Below, in pieces: positions 45,807 through 54,623 of a stretch of 64,000 bases of DNA. Origin of the DNA: Flavisolibacter ginsengisoli DSM 18119. GTDB lineage: Bacteria; Bacteroidota; Bacteroidia; Chitinophagales; Chitinophagaceae. The stretch is from NCBI RefSeq assembly GCF_900129295.1, contig NZ_FQUU01000006.1:62001-126000 (forward strand). Direction: 5' to 3'. Each line of letters begins with the position of its first letter. Position 1 is the stretch's first letter. The position numbers and the translations under genes are program-made. The notes beneath the pieces are model-generated. The model ran no database searches, was not told the DNA's origin, and worked only from the letters and a program-made list of their open reading frames with translations.

Positions 45807-46763
45807 TTAATTTCTAAATTCCTGGGATATCATTAAGCCATGCATGCCCCCATCTAAAATGCCTATACCAACGCGGTTATAATTAGGCCGCAGAATGTTT
45901 GCCCGATGTCCTGGTGAGTTCATTAAACCTTGGTGACAAATAGGAAGTGTTTGTCCCAAAGCTAAGTTTTCCCCTGCTGCCACAAATTGAACATTTGCAG
46001 CTTTCATACGATCAAAAGGATCTTTGCCCTCTGGTGTATAATGTGAAAAATATCCTCTTTCAAACATATCCTTTGAATGTTTACGTGCTACAATAGTTAA
46101 TTCAGGATCAGCCGTTAAAGGTTGCAATCCACGTTTGGTCCTTTCCTCATTTACCATAGCAAGCATTTCTTTTTCAAGATCAGGTCTTTGACGAGCATTA
46201 GATACGGTAAAATGTAAATCAACAGTTTCATCGGATTTAGGCTCAACTGTTAAATTGTTTAAGGTTTGCCGGGTAGCATCTTTAAATATAGGAGTTAACT
46301 TATTATCCAGCCATTCAACACCTGAGGTCAGCCTACCCGCAAATTCACTCTTTTTCGTAAGAGTGCTAAGGTTATTGGAAACTGGTATAGCGAATAAAAT
46401 AGCCGCCGCTATTGTGCTATATAATAATCCATTAACCAAACCAGGCAATAAACCCATAGCATGATTGACTTCATGATGATGTGTTTCATTCGATGTAACC
46501 TTCAGAAACTGGTTAAAAATAAAAGTCAGAATGATTCGTGCTAGTATTATTGTAATTAAGAACGCCAGCGGTAGTGTCCAAACACCTAAACGCGGAAAAC
46601 TATCACGGAGGAAGGAACCAAAAAATTTATAACAAAAGAACCCAGCAACCAAACTTCCTATCCATACCAATAGATCAACGACCCCAAGAATAAAGCCTTT
46701 TTGCCATCCAGCCCACATTGCAAAAACTACAATTAGCAATAAGGCAGCATCTATCCAATTCAT
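45807..46763 (-). CDS. CvpA-CAP domain fusion protein
   Basis: The 318-residue protein has a CvpA-type N-terminus with four membrane helices (NWIDAALLLIVVFAMWAGWQ, VDLLVWIGSLVAGFFCYKFFG, LPLAFLITIILARIILTFIF and ALLPGLVNGLLYSTIAAAIL-like). A linker leads to a CAP/SCP domain (about residues 195-318) with ARKHSKDMFERGYFSHYTPEG, GENLALG and SPGHRANILRPNYNRVGIG. The CAP His/Glu cluster is intact. CvpA-like proteins relate to colicin V and membrane organisation; CAP domains are usually exported. The fusion places a CAP domain outside the inner membrane. Function unknown. Confidence 0.85.
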   Translation of the reverse strand: MNWIDAALLLIVVFAMWAGWQKGFILGVVDLLVWIGSLVAGFFCYKFFGSFLRDSFPRLGVWTLPLAFLITIILARIILTFIFNQFLKVTSNETHHHEVNHAMGLLPGLVNGLLYSTIAAAILFAIPVSNNLSTLTKKSEFAGRLTSGVEWLDNKLTPIFKDATRQTLNNLTVEPKSDETVDLHFTVSNARQRPDLEKEMLAMVNEERTKRGLQPLTADPELTIVARKHSKDMFERGYFSHYTPEGKDPFDRMKAANVQFVAAGENLALGQTLPICHQGLMNSPGHRANILRPNYNRVGIGILDGGMHGLMISQEFRN

Positions 46764-46859
46764 ATCTAAGCCTTTCTTATATAAAACTCAAAAAACATGC
46801 TACGATAAAAGTATCTTTTTGCCAAATGTGATCCCACTATAATGCACTCACATATCTAC

Positions 46860-46902
46860 GAAAACAAAACAGGCTGCTTAAACTTTTAAGACAGCCTGTT
46901 TT
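46860..46902 (-). terminator. Terminator of the S41 peptidase gene
   Basis: An 11-bp stem (AAAACAGGCTG and its complement) with a 15-base loop is followed on the minus strand by a T-rich GTTTTCG. It begins 16 bases past the S41 stop at 46918. Confidence 0.8.
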
Positions 46903-46917
46903 ACTATTAAAGATGGT

Positions 46918-48318
46918 CTACTTAAATCTTTTAGTATCAATGGCGCCTTTAAAAGATGTTTGGTCTAATACAATATTGCCTGATTTAACTTCTGGCTGCT
47001 CATTGTAGATCAGTCCATGATTTCCGGAACCAGCAGCCTGGCTTCTAAAAGTTCCAGAAGTGATATAGCTTATTGCACTATGCAAACTGCTTTCCTGGAT
47101 ATCTCCCCAGTCTTTATCTAAACCATCTGCAACCTGGCTATTTACCGGAATACCGTTAAAATAATTTCCTTCGCCATTTTTATTAGTTGTTCTAAATGAA
47201 ACTGGGAAAATATACCAGTCACCCACTGGGATAGGAAAGAATCCAACAGGTTTTCCATATGTTTTACTGGGACCTACAAGGAAAACATCCATATATGGCT
47301 TTAAGTTATTAATGAGCAATTCACTTGCCGAAGCTGTACTACTGCTTACAATAAAGAACACTCTATTTAGATTTAAATTTCCAAGTTTACTAAACCTATC
47401 CTCGCTATTATATTGCGTATACTTATTATTAAATTGTTGCTCCATCATCACCTGCCCATTTGCGGATTGAGGTGCAAGCCAGTCAGCCATTTTTTCCTGA
47501 ACAGAAACATAACCCCCACCGTTGTAGCGAAGATCAATGATAACATCATTTACATTTGCAGCAGCAAATTTTCCAAATATGCGGGAATACTGATTAAAAA
47601 TCTCAGTAGTATCGCCCAGAAAAGAATTAAAAGCCAAATACCCAATTTTCTTTGAATTAATTGAATAAACAGTATCAATAATAACTGGCTGATCATTGTA
47701 ATTGGAAGCGGACAGATCCATAGTAACAGTACTATTATCTGGTTTCAGAAATGTAATTTTAGCATTATTGCTTTGATAAATATTCTGAACAATAAATGTT
47801 GCATTTCCTGTCGTAATATTTGTATTTCCGTTGATTGAAGTTATACGCCATCCCCTATGTACTCCCGCTAATCCAGCAGGTGATTGCTTCTCTACAAGCT
47901 TTACACGGAGATCCCCTTCTGACATAAAAAATACATTTAACCCAAAATCTCCTGTTGAAACTCCTGAACTAACATTATCCCATTCAGCTTTTTTAACTGC
48001 AAAACTCCATTTATCAACTGCTCCGGAAAAGCCTGGTTCGGTACTATATTGGCGTAAGCCAATCATTAGCTTATCCATATCGCTGTAACTCCTGGCATTA
48101 AAACTGGAAGGAATTTGGTTATACCATAAATAAATATCTTTTGAATACAAAAGAGCAGAATCCTTTAATGCATCTGCTGTTGCAACTGAAGGTGTTGAAG
48201 TATTAGTTGGCGTAGGTGGATTTACAGCGCCCGCAGTAACATCTGTTTTTTTGCAGGATGTAAAAAATACTAAACCCACCAATGCTGCTATGAACAGGTA
48301 GCTCTTAATAGATTGCAT
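46918..48318 (-). CDS. S41 family peptidase lipoprotein
   Basis: The 466-residue protein has a lipoprotein signal ending FFTSC (Cys22). A short Pro/Thr linker leads into an N-terminal helical cap, a PDZ-like segment (AGVHRGWRITSINGN near residue 155), and the S41 core with DLRYNGGGYV, SSSTASASELLINNL (nucleophile Ser) and KTYGKPVG (Lys). It probably cleaves proteins on the periplasmic side or at the outer membrane. The family includes C-terminal processing and Tricorn-like peptidases; the target is unknown. Confidence 0.86.
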   Translation of the reverse strand: MQSIKSYLFIAALVGLVFFTSCKKTDVTAGAVNPPTPTNTSTPSVATADALKDSALLYSKDIYLWYNQIPSSFNARSYSDMDKLMIGLRQYSTEPGFSGAVDKWSFAVKKAEWDNVSSGVSTGDFGLNVFFMSEGDLRVKLVEKQSPAGLAGVHRGWRITSINGNTNITTGNATFIVQNIYQSNNAKITFLKPDNSTVTMDLSASNYNDQPVIIDTVYSINSKKIGYLAFNSFLGDTTEIFNQYSRIFGKFAAANVNDVIIDLRYNGGGYVSVQEKMADWLAPQSANGQVMMEQQFNNKYTQYNSEDRFSKLGNLNLNRVFFIVSSSTASASELLINNLKPYMDVFLVGPSKTYGKPVGFFPIPVGDWYIFPVSFRTTNKNGEGNYFNGIPVNSQVADGLDKDWGDIQESSLHSAISYITSGTFRSQAAGSGNHGLIYNEQPEVKSGNIVLDQTSFKGAIDTKRFK

Positions 48319-48477
48319 AATATTATTGGATTGTTTTAGAGGTGATGGATAATAACTGCAAACAATGGGCTCAAATTGTAGCTCAATATCTATTTAACAA
48401 GTGTTTATAAGGAAAAAATTGTTAATATAATTCATTTAGAAAATGATAGTCTTAGCCCGTAATATAAAATATTGGAT

Positions 48478-48507
48478 ATAAAAAAAGCCCTGACTATGTC
48501 AGAGCTT
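48478..48507 (-). terminator. Terminator of the RRM protein gene
   Basis: A 10-bp stem with one G-U pair (AAGCTCTGAC/GTCAGGGCTT on the minus strand, loop ATA) is followed by TTTTTT. It starts 23 bases past the stop at 48531. Confidence 0.85.
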
Positions 48508-48530
48508 AATTTCTCACAAAGGCAAATATA

Positions 48531-48869
48531 TTAGTACCTGCTCTTGTTATAACCGCCACCGCCGTTATAACCGCCGCCACCGCCGTTGTTACCACGAAAA
48601 CCACCACCGGAACGTGCAGGTTTATCTTCTTTAGGCTTTGCTTCCATTACACGAATGGATCTTCCTTCAACAGTTGCCTGGTCTAATTCGGCAATCGCTT
48701 TTTTAGCTGCTTCATCATCTGACATTTCAACAAATCCAAATCCACGGCTCTTGCCAGTAAATTTGTCTGTGATCACCTTAGCAGAAGTAACTTCACCATA
48801 CTCAGTGAAAAATTCTTTTAAGTCTTCATCCTGCACATTGAAGCTTAAATTGGAAACATAAATGTTCAT
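48531..48869 (-). CDS. RRM RNA-binding protein with Gly-rich tail
   Basis: The 112-residue protein has one RNA recognition motif (residues 1-79). RNP2 is NIYVSNL and RNP1 is KSRGFGFVEM. The tail is glycine-rich with repeats of GGGGGYN. This is the small cold-responsive or stress RNA-binding type common in Bacteroidota and cyanobacteria. It probably binds single-stranded RNA in the cytoplasm as a chaperone. The 200-base region upstream (48870-49069) has no gene and could contain a regulatory 5' leader, but I saw no specific structure. Confidence 0.92.
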   Translation of the reverse strand: MNIYVSNLSFNVQDEDLKEFFTEYGEVTSAKVITDKFTGKSRGFGFVEMSDDEAAKKAIAELDQATVEGRSIRVMEAKPKEDKPARSGGGFRGNNGGGGGYNGGGGYNKSRY

Positions 48870-49069
48870 ACTTTCTTTTAATAAATTTTAAATTAAATTG
48901 AGACGAGGCAAGAAAGTAAAGGGTCAAACTAACAGCGGAAAAAGTAGCAGATTAATTGTACACTTACCAAATGCGAAGCTCAAATAACGGTGCAAATATA
49001 AGAGAATGTGATTAAAATCATTTCCATATGACAAGAATCATTTGTTAAGTTCCCATCAAAAACAATTAG

Positions 49070-50137
49070 CTAGGCACGCCCCATTTGCTTTAAAAATAAG
49101 ACGTGGGATATAACTGCATGGCTCATTTTCTTATATTCAGTGTAAGGAACATTAAACTCACTACAAGCCTGTTTAATAATCTTACGAATGGCCGGGTAAT
49201 GAACATGTGAAATCTTTGGAAAAAGATGATGTTCTATTTGATAATTTAATCCTCCTACCAGCCAGCTGATCAATTTGTTCTTAGGGGCGAAATTGGCAGT
49301 CGTCTTTAATTGATGAATTGCCCACTCGTCGTCCAGTTTACCGCTTTCATCATGAGGAACAGGAAAATGTGTATGCTCAACGGTATGAGCCAATTGGAAT
49401 ACAATACTTAATATAAAACCAGCTATAACTGAAAAAATTAAAAACCCAATGATTGTTGGAACGAATCCAACAGTATAAAACGGTACCAGAAAGAATAAAA
49501 AAAGATAGATAGCTTTAAATCCCCAGAAAACTATATGATCCCAAGCGGTCATTTTTTTCAATGGCATATCCCCTATTTTCCTTTTAAAATATTTTTGATA
49601 GTCTAAAACAAACACCCAAAGGATATACAACATGGAATATAAAAACCAAAAATAGAAATGCTGATATTTATGCATTTTCAATTTAGGCTGTGTTGAACTC
49701 ATTCTCATCCATGGCTGGATGTCAATGTCATCATCTACCCCATCTATATTAGTATAAGCATGATGTATTACATTATGCTTTACATTCCACATAAAGGAAC
49801 TGCCTCCTAAAAGATTTAATGAAAAAGCGGCAACATTATTTACCCATTTATATTTACTAAAACTACCATGGGCACCATCATGCATTATATTAAATCCAAT
49901 TCCTGCCACTACAAGCCCTAAAATCACACATTCTAAAACAGCCCATAACGTTGAAGGGGTAAAAAATACCAGGTGAATGTAAAGACCTAAAAAAGCAGTA
50001 AAAAGAACACCTGCTTTTATAAAGAGTTGTTTATTCCCTGTAACTGATTTTCCAGAAGTTTCAAAGTAGTCGTTGATTCTCTTTTTTAATTCTACGTGAA
50101 AAGATTGTTTAACTGAGGGGAATTTGGGAATTGCCAT
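49070..50137 (-). CDS. Membrane fatty-acid desaturase, acyl-CoA/front-end type
   Basis: The 355-residue di-iron membrane enzyme has the three His boxes NIMHDGAHGSF near residue 85, NVIHHAYTN near residue 121 and NYQIEHHLFP near residue 306. The QxxHH third box and the four membrane helices fit the linoleoyl-CoA or front-end desaturase family that acts on membrane acyl chains. There is no fused cytochrome b5 domain. It is likely involved in membrane fluidity control. Confidence 0.9.
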   Translation of the reverse strand: MAIPKFPSVKQSFHVELKKRINDYFETSGKSVTGNKQLFIKAGVLFTAFLGLYIHLVFFTPSTLWAVLECVILGLVVAGIGFNIMHDGAHGSFSKYKWVNNVAAFSLNLLGGSSFMWNVKHNVIHHAYTNIDGVDDDIDIQPWMRMSSTQPKLKMHKYQHFYFWFLYSMLYILWVFVLDYQKYFKRKIGDMPLKKMTAWDHIVFWGFKAIYLFLFFLVPFYTVGFVPTIIGFLIFSVIAGFILSIVFQLAHTVEHTHFPVPHDESGKLDDEWAIHQLKTTANFAPKNKLISWLVGGLNYQIEHHLFPKISHVHYPAIRKIIKQACSEFNVPYTEYKKMSHAVISHVLFLKQMGRA

Positions 50138-50351
50138 ACTAATTTCTAACCAAAACTTTTAAAATTCTTATCTGATTGAATGGCAAATTTACAAAATGTA
50201 AACGATCACTCAAGTTAAAGTTCCCTACAGTGTAAGTATTGATAACAAATAGATCTTGTATTATATGTTTAACTGGCAATATTTAGTAGTCTTATGAAAT
50301 TTTTAATGAATTGTTGCACGGGAATTGCTTAAATAGCAGCCAAATACTGCC

Positions 50352-50615
50352 ATGAACTTCAATTTCACCAGGAATATTCATTTCACCAAGCTTATCAAAG
50401 CGGCTAATAGATTAAGAGAATTCAATTTCCGGATGCTTCCAGGAACCTCCAACTCGTTATTCCATGTTGATGTACCAGATGATAGGGGAAACAGAATAAT
50501 GTTTAAAATGCAGAAAGCCGATAATCAATGGAAAATTGTAGATGAAGGACTTCCGGTATGGGTTTCCGGGAATGAGAACCTTCTCAATGATGCCATTTGT
50601 GAAGAAGTTAGCTGA
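50352..50615 (+). CDS. Hypothetical 87-residue protein
   Basis: The small soluble protein begins MNFNFTRNIHFTKLIKAANR and has a beta-rich middle (FHVDVPDDRGNRIMFKMQKADNQWKIVDEGLPVWV). No signal or membrane segment. I do not recognise a named domain, though the composition and compact length suggest a conserved Bacteroidota hypothetical. The stop lies two bases before the end of the convergent DUF421 gene. Confidence 0.65.
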   Translation: MNFNFTRNIHFTKLIKAANRLREFNFRMLPGTSNSLFHVDVPDDRGNRIMFKMQKADNQWKIVDEGLPVWVSGNENLLNDAICEEVS

Positions 50616-50617
50616 GG

Positions 50618-51106
50618 TCAATCCATTTCAATAAAGCTCAGCCCTCCTGTCCTTTCCATATATATTTCAGAGATTTTATCAAGGCTTGAAGAATTTGTTT
50701 GAATTCTGAGCTCTTCATATATGTCTCTTAAGGAAACATTTGCTTTTTTCATATTACCCTGATTAAACTCATGGTTGCTATATAGTAAATAGCTTTCCCC
50801 CTTTACCACTTTTTCAATCCCTGGATTGAATAGTGAAAATTTGGTCATTATTTTATGGATAAGAAGAATTACAACAACAGAAAGAACTGTTGAAAAGAAT
50901 GGTGTAGCTCCAACAATACCACGGCTTAATATCGCACCTATTAGAAAGGTAATAATTGTGTCCACACCATCACCTTTCCCAAATGGTCTCATACCCGAGA
51001 TCCGAATTAATATCAAGGCAATCAAAAACATGACTGCAGATCGTTCAGATATTTCTAACGGGGTTATATTTTCATTAATACCCCACCATTGATTTAAAAA
51101 TTCCAT
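50618..51106 (-). CDS. DUF421 (YetF-like) membrane protein
   Basis: The 162-residue protein has about three N-terminal helices (VMFLIALILIRISGMRPFGKGDG with the conserved RxxGxRxFG-type motif, then DTIITFLIGAILSRGIVG and FFSTVLSVVVILLIHKI). A small C-terminal cytoplasmic domain begins EKVVKGESYLLYSNHEFNQ. It matches YetF/DUF421 proteins, whose physiological role is unsettled. It is shorter than the Bacillus form. Confidence 0.82.
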   Translation of the reverse strand: MEFLNQWWGINENITPLEISERSAVMFLIALILIRISGMRPFGKGDGVDTIITFLIGAILSRGIVGATPFFSTVLSVVVILLIHKIMTKFSLFNPGIEKVVKGESYLLYSNHEFNQGNMKKANVSLRDIYEELRIQTNSSSLDKISEIYMERTGGLSFIEMD

Positions 51107-51242
51107 TATATCTTTTTTAAAGAACTATAATAAAAAAAATGCCATACTTCAAAGTGAGATTCTTTGACTATAATAGCGAAGAGATAAAAAGCTTAATTAA
51201 ATTACTAATGAGCAATAATATATTTATAAATGAAAGAGCTTT

Positions 51243-51686
51243 ATGAAAAGACGCAGCGTTTACCTTTTGATTCTGTCTTTTTTTTCCCTGGTTGCTGCAT
51301 ACTTTTTATCACAACTTTCTCTGACAGGTAGAGTTGGGATCAATCTTATTTATACACAATACAAGTTTTTAAAACATCCCTATATAGGATTCCTTGTGAT
51401 GTTTTTAGTGTTTTTAATCCTTTTCTTCATATTACATTTCTTATATAAAAGATTGAAAAGCAATAATGCTAACAAGATTTCTTTAACCATCCTATTTTTA
51501 GGAGTGATAGGTACCCTCTTTACCTTTTATGACTTTACAAATAACCTTTCCCATAAACTCCTGGGATGGAGATTTCATTTTGGTACATATTTATTCTGGT
51601 TGGGTTGGATATCTATTCCCATTTATTACCTTACTTCAAGGGGAAAAAACAACAATGAGAAAAAGCGCTGGAATCATATTGTTTAG
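51243..51686 (+). CDS. Small four-helix membrane protein
   Basis: The 147-residue protein has about four hydrophobic segments (residues 6-22, 50-70, 78-96 and 116-130) and a basic C-terminus. I do not recognise a family. Its end overlaps the start of the Nudix gene by 32 bases, which suggests co-translation but does not show a shared function. Confidence 0.6.
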   Translation: MKRRSVYLLILSFFSLVAAYFLSQLSLTGRVGINLIYTQYKFLKHPYIGFLVMFLVFLILFFILHFLYKRLKSNNANKISLTILFLGVIGTLFTFYDFTNNLSHKLLGWRFHFGTYLFWLGWISIPIYYLTSRGKNNNEKKRWNHIV

Positions 51687-52113
51687 AAAAAAGAAATCTC
51701 AAATAGAAGTCTTTTTAGTGCATCCCGGTGGCCCAATATGGAAAAAGAAAGATGCTGGTGCCTGGTCTATTCCAAAGGGCGAATTCTCAGAAGATGAAGA
51801 ACCGCTCTCAGCAGCTATAAGGGAATTTAAAGAAGAAACAGGTCATGATCTAAAAGGCATTCCATTTTCATTAAATCCAATAAAACAAAAAGGTGGAAAA
51901 TGGGTATATGCATGGGGAATAGAGGGAGATATTGATGCGGATGCAATAATTTCCAATAGCTTTAAAATGGAATGGCCTTACAAGTCTGGCAAATGGCTAA
52001 CTTTTCCAGAAGTAGACAAAGCTGCCTGGTTTGATATACAAGAAGCAAAAATTAAAATTAATCCCGCACAGGCAGTCCTTATAGAAGATCTAATCTCTAA
52101 AGTAGAAGTATGA
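51655..52113 (+). CDS. Nudix hydrolase
   Basis: The 152-residue protein starts at ATG 51655 (MRKSAGIILFRKK); an earlier in-frame start at 51529 only reads through the membrane gene in another frame. The Nudix box is clear: GEFSEDEEPLSAAIREFKEETG. The fold matches NTP-type or dinucleoside polyphosphate hydrolases, and the substrate is unknown. It is a typical house-cleaning enzyme in size and sequence. Confidence 0.88.
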   Translation: MRKSAGIILFRKKKSQIEVFLVHPGGPIWKKKDAGAWSIPKGEFSEDEEPLSAAIREFKEETGHDLKGIPFSLNPIKQKGGKWVYAWGIEGDIDADAIISNSFKMEWPYKSGKWLTFPEVDKAAWFDIQEAKIKINPAQAVLIEDLISKVEV

Positions 52114-52190
52114 GAAGATCTTGAAACCTACCAATTGGGATCTGTATATCAACTTTTTTCACTCCCCTGACTCTATCTTCGCACCCCATT

Positions 52191-52967
52191 ATGAATTTGG
52201 AAGTTTACCACTTGGCTTTACTTTGTCTAATTGCTTTTTGTGCAGGATTTGTTGATGCAATAGTTGGAGGCGGTGGCTTGATCCAAACGCCAGCAGCCCT
52301 GGTTATTCTACCTTCGTTTCCTGTTGCTTCTGTAATAGCTTCCTTAAAGATCCCTTCTTTTAGTGGCACCAGCCTGGCCATGGTCCAATATCTCAAAAAG
52401 GTAAATTTAAATTGGCGGCTGATCACGATTATTTGTACAATAGCTTTTTTTTCATCTTTCGCGGGATCCCAACTCCTAACAATAATAAGCAATCAGTTTA
52501 TGAAACCGGTTTTATTGGTGGTGTTGGCCCTGGTAGCTATTTATACATTCAGCAAAAAAAAATTTGGTGAGCACCAGGCTAAGGAACTTTCAGATAAAAA
52601 GGAATTGTTGTACGCAATTTTCATAAGTGTAATCATAGGATTTTATGATGGTTTTATTGGACCAGGGGCGGGCAGTTTTTTGATTCTGGCTTTTGTCAGC
52701 CTGCTAGGTTTTGATTTTCTTCATTCTTCAGCTCATGCCAAATTAGTGAACCTTGCAACGAATCTTGGTTCTATAACATTATTTCTCTTAAAGGGTAAAA
52801 TCATATGGGCCATTGCAATTCCAATGGCAGTTTGTAATGCAGCAGGAGGCGCAATTGGGGCTAACCTGGCAATAGCAAAAGGCAATCGTTTTATCCGTAC
52901 TCTTTTCCTTTTCATCGTAATAGCAACCTTACTTCGTTTTATGTACGATATTTTTGTTAAAGCTTAA
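52191..52967 (+). CDS. TauE/SafE family permease
   Basis: The 258-residue protein has about eight hydrophobic segments. Family features are AGFVDAIVGGGGLIQTPAALV near residue 20 and the second half repeat GFYDGFIGPGAGSFLILAFV near residue 145. TauE/SafE (TSUP) members move sulfite, sulfoacetate or other organic anions; the substrate here is unknown and no sulfur genes are adjacent. Confidence 0.88.
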   Translation: MNLEVYHLALLCLIAFCAGFVDAIVGGGGLIQTPAALVILPSFPVASVIASLKIPSFSGTSLAMVQYLKKVNLNWRLITIICTIAFFSSFAGSQLLTIISNQFMKPVLLVVLALVAIYTFSKKKFGEHQAKELSDKKELLYAIFISVIIGFYDGFIGPGAGSFLILAFVSLLGFDFLHSSAHAKLVNLATNLGSITLFLLKGKIIWAIAIPMAVCNAAGGAIGANLAIAKGNRFIRTLFLFIVIATLLRFMYDIFVKA

Positions 52968-53027
52968 ATAGTATTTCCATTTAAATAATCAAACCTTCAT
53001 TTTTGTATTTCATTACCATTAAATTGT

Positions 53028-53915
53028 ATGAAAAGCCTTACTTTCTTCCTGACTGCTACATTATCATTATTTATTTTCAGTTGCAGCAACCAATCTACTG
53101 TAACAGAAAAAGAGTCTACTGTCGTCAAATCCAAAATAGACAGCAGCAAAGTTTCTGAACCCGCTAAAACCCCTGCTACAGCTGCAGAAATTATGGCAAA
53201 AAAAGAGGTTCCGGTTCTTTGTTATCATCATATACGAAATGTAGCTTCTACAAGGGAACTAAAAAATGAGTATGAAGTAAGTGTAACTGAATTTAAGTCC
53301 CAATTAAAAGCCCTCGCAGATAGCGGATATAAATCTATTACACCAGATCAGCTTTATAATTACCTGGTATTTGGTGGAAGTTTACCAGAGAAGCCTTTTT
53401 TGATCACTTATGATGATACCGATCAGGAGCAGTTTTCAGTTGCTAAACCAGAAATGGACAAATATGGCTTTAAAGGTGTTTATTTTATTATGACCATATC
53501 AATAGGAAGACCTAATTACATGACAAAAGAGCAAATCAAACAATTGTCAGATGAAGGTCATGTAATAGCATCTCATACATGGGATCATAGCAGAGTTGAC
53601 CGGTATACTTATGAACATGCTATAGAAGAAGGTGGAAAGAAAAAAGTAGTAAATGATTGGGATCAGCAATTAGTAAAAACAAAAACAAAGCTGGAAGGAA
53701 TAATAGGTAAACCAGTTGACTATTTCGCCTATCCTTTTGGTATTTGGAGTAAATCTGGTATCCCTGAAATAGAGAAAAGAGGTTATAAAATGGCTTTCCA
53801 GCTTGCCACAAAAAGAGATTCCTTACAACCTTTATATACTGTGCGCCGGGTTATAGTAGCACCCCAATGGTCGGCTGATGGACTTTTAAAAGTTATGAGA
53901 TCTTCTTTTAAATAA
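53028..53915 (+). CDS. Polysaccharide deacetylase lipoprotein
   Basis: The 295-residue protein has a lipoprotein signal ending LFIFSC (Cys19), a Lys/Ser/Thr linker and a NodB-homology domain. The metal-binding motifs are LITYDDTDQEQF (Asp-Asp) and SHTWDHSRVD (His-x3-His), and a C-terminal FAYPFG segment completes the barrel. It should deacetylate a carbohydrate polymer at the outer membrane or periplasm. It is also close to the PgaB/IcaB type, though no pga genes are near. Confidence 0.85.
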   Translation: MKSLTFFLTATLSLFIFSCSNQSTVTEKESTVVKSKIDSSKVSEPAKTPATAAEIMAKKEVPVLCYHHIRNVASTRELKNEYEVSVTEFKSQLKALADSGYKSITPDQLYNYLVFGGSLPEKPFLITYDDTDQEQFSVAKPEMDKYGFKGVYFIMTISIGRPNYMTKEQIKQLSDEGHVIASHTWDHSRVDRYTYEHAIEEGGKKKVVNDWDQQLVKTKTKLEGIIGKPVDYFAYPFGIWSKSGIPEIEKRGYKMAFQLATKRDSLQPLYTVRRVIVAPQWSADGLLKVMRSSFK

Positions 53916-54078
53916 ACTGTAGAAAACTGTTCCACTTTTTTGATTCTATAAAAAAGCGGTTTCTGTATACAGGTGAAATTAATAACTTTTTGCTTTTACT
54001 TTCACAGTCAAAAAAAGGCAAATAATTACAACCAACATTTGGAACGGTCTTTGGTTTTATAAACTCAAATCAGAGTTT

Positions 54079-54228
54079 ATGTTTCCAATGTGGTTTTTTA
54101 TAGTGCTGATGGCAATAATCTGTTACCTTTTATACGTTACCCGTACTACAGAAGAATCTTTTTTGAACATCAGTAAAAATAATTTTAGAAAGATCCATTT
54201 TTGGATGAAAAGTATTTCAGAGAAATAA
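54079..54228 (+). CDS. Possible 49-residue single-helix membrane protein
   Basis: A short ORF in the gap between the deacetylase and the 54331 gene reads MFPMWFFIVLMAIICYLLYV as one helix, then a basic polar tail (NNFRKIHFWMKSISEK). No clear ribosome binding site or promoter is seen, and the frame stays open some way upstream without a start. Its end is followed by a long hairpin. Plausible but unproven. Confidence 0.35.
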   Translation: MFPMWFFIVLMAIICYLLYVTRTTEESFLNISKNNFRKIHFWMKSISEK

Positions 54229-54265
54229 CCTTATACAGATTTTTAAAACATTTAAGAATCTTATA

Positions 54266-54305
54266 GAAAAAGAAAAGATGTCCATTAGAACATCTTTTCT
54301 TTTTC
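54266..54305. terminator. Bidirectional terminator, 16-bp stem
   Basis: A perfect 16-base inverted repeat (GAAAAAGAAAAGATGT and its complement) with an 8-base loop. A/T-runs on each side of the stem give U-rich 3' ends on both strands. It lies between the convergent small ORF and the 54331 gene. Confidence 0.75.
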
Positions 54306-54330
54306 TATATATATAATAAATAAATCTATT

Positions 54331-54537
54331 TTAATCTGCCCTGCGGCCACTTCCACGTGTTAATGCAACTAATAACAAAATAAACACAGCGGCTCCAACC
54401 ACCCATACCCAAGGTGATGCGTACCAGTTACCTCCATCGCCTTTTGTATTAATATCAACATCTACTTTTTTCGTGTCCTGCGCAAAAGATAAAAGGCTTA
54501 AGAAAGCTGCTACTAAAGAAAAATATACTTTTTTCAT
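54331..54537 (-). CDS. Small membrane protein with signal sequence
   Basis: A 68-residue protein starting at ATG 54537 (MKKVYFSLVAAFLSLLSFAQ). The earlier in-frame start at 54612 would add a non-conserved basic extension. A signal peptide is followed by an acidic/Gly-rich segment (DINTKGDGGNWYASPWVW) and a helix (VVGAAVFILLLVALTR) with a basic end. I recognise no family, though this layout of a short GNWYASP-like linker before one helix is common in Chitinophagaceae. Confidence 0.7.
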   Translation of the reverse strand: MKKVYFSLVAAFLSLLSFAQDTKKVDVDINTKGDGGNWYASPWVWVVGAAVFILLLVALTRGSGRRAD

Positions 54538-54623
54538 GATTAAGGGTTTACCAATTAATTTAAAAAAAGCATGCCAGCCTCTGCCGGAAATGGATTTCTG
54601 CCTTGAAATCATACAAACCAGCT

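Noticed and set aside
51529-51654. Upstream start for the Nudix gene
   Set aside because: The added 42 residues only read the coding sequence of the membrane protein in another frame; the fold begins at MRKSAGIILF.
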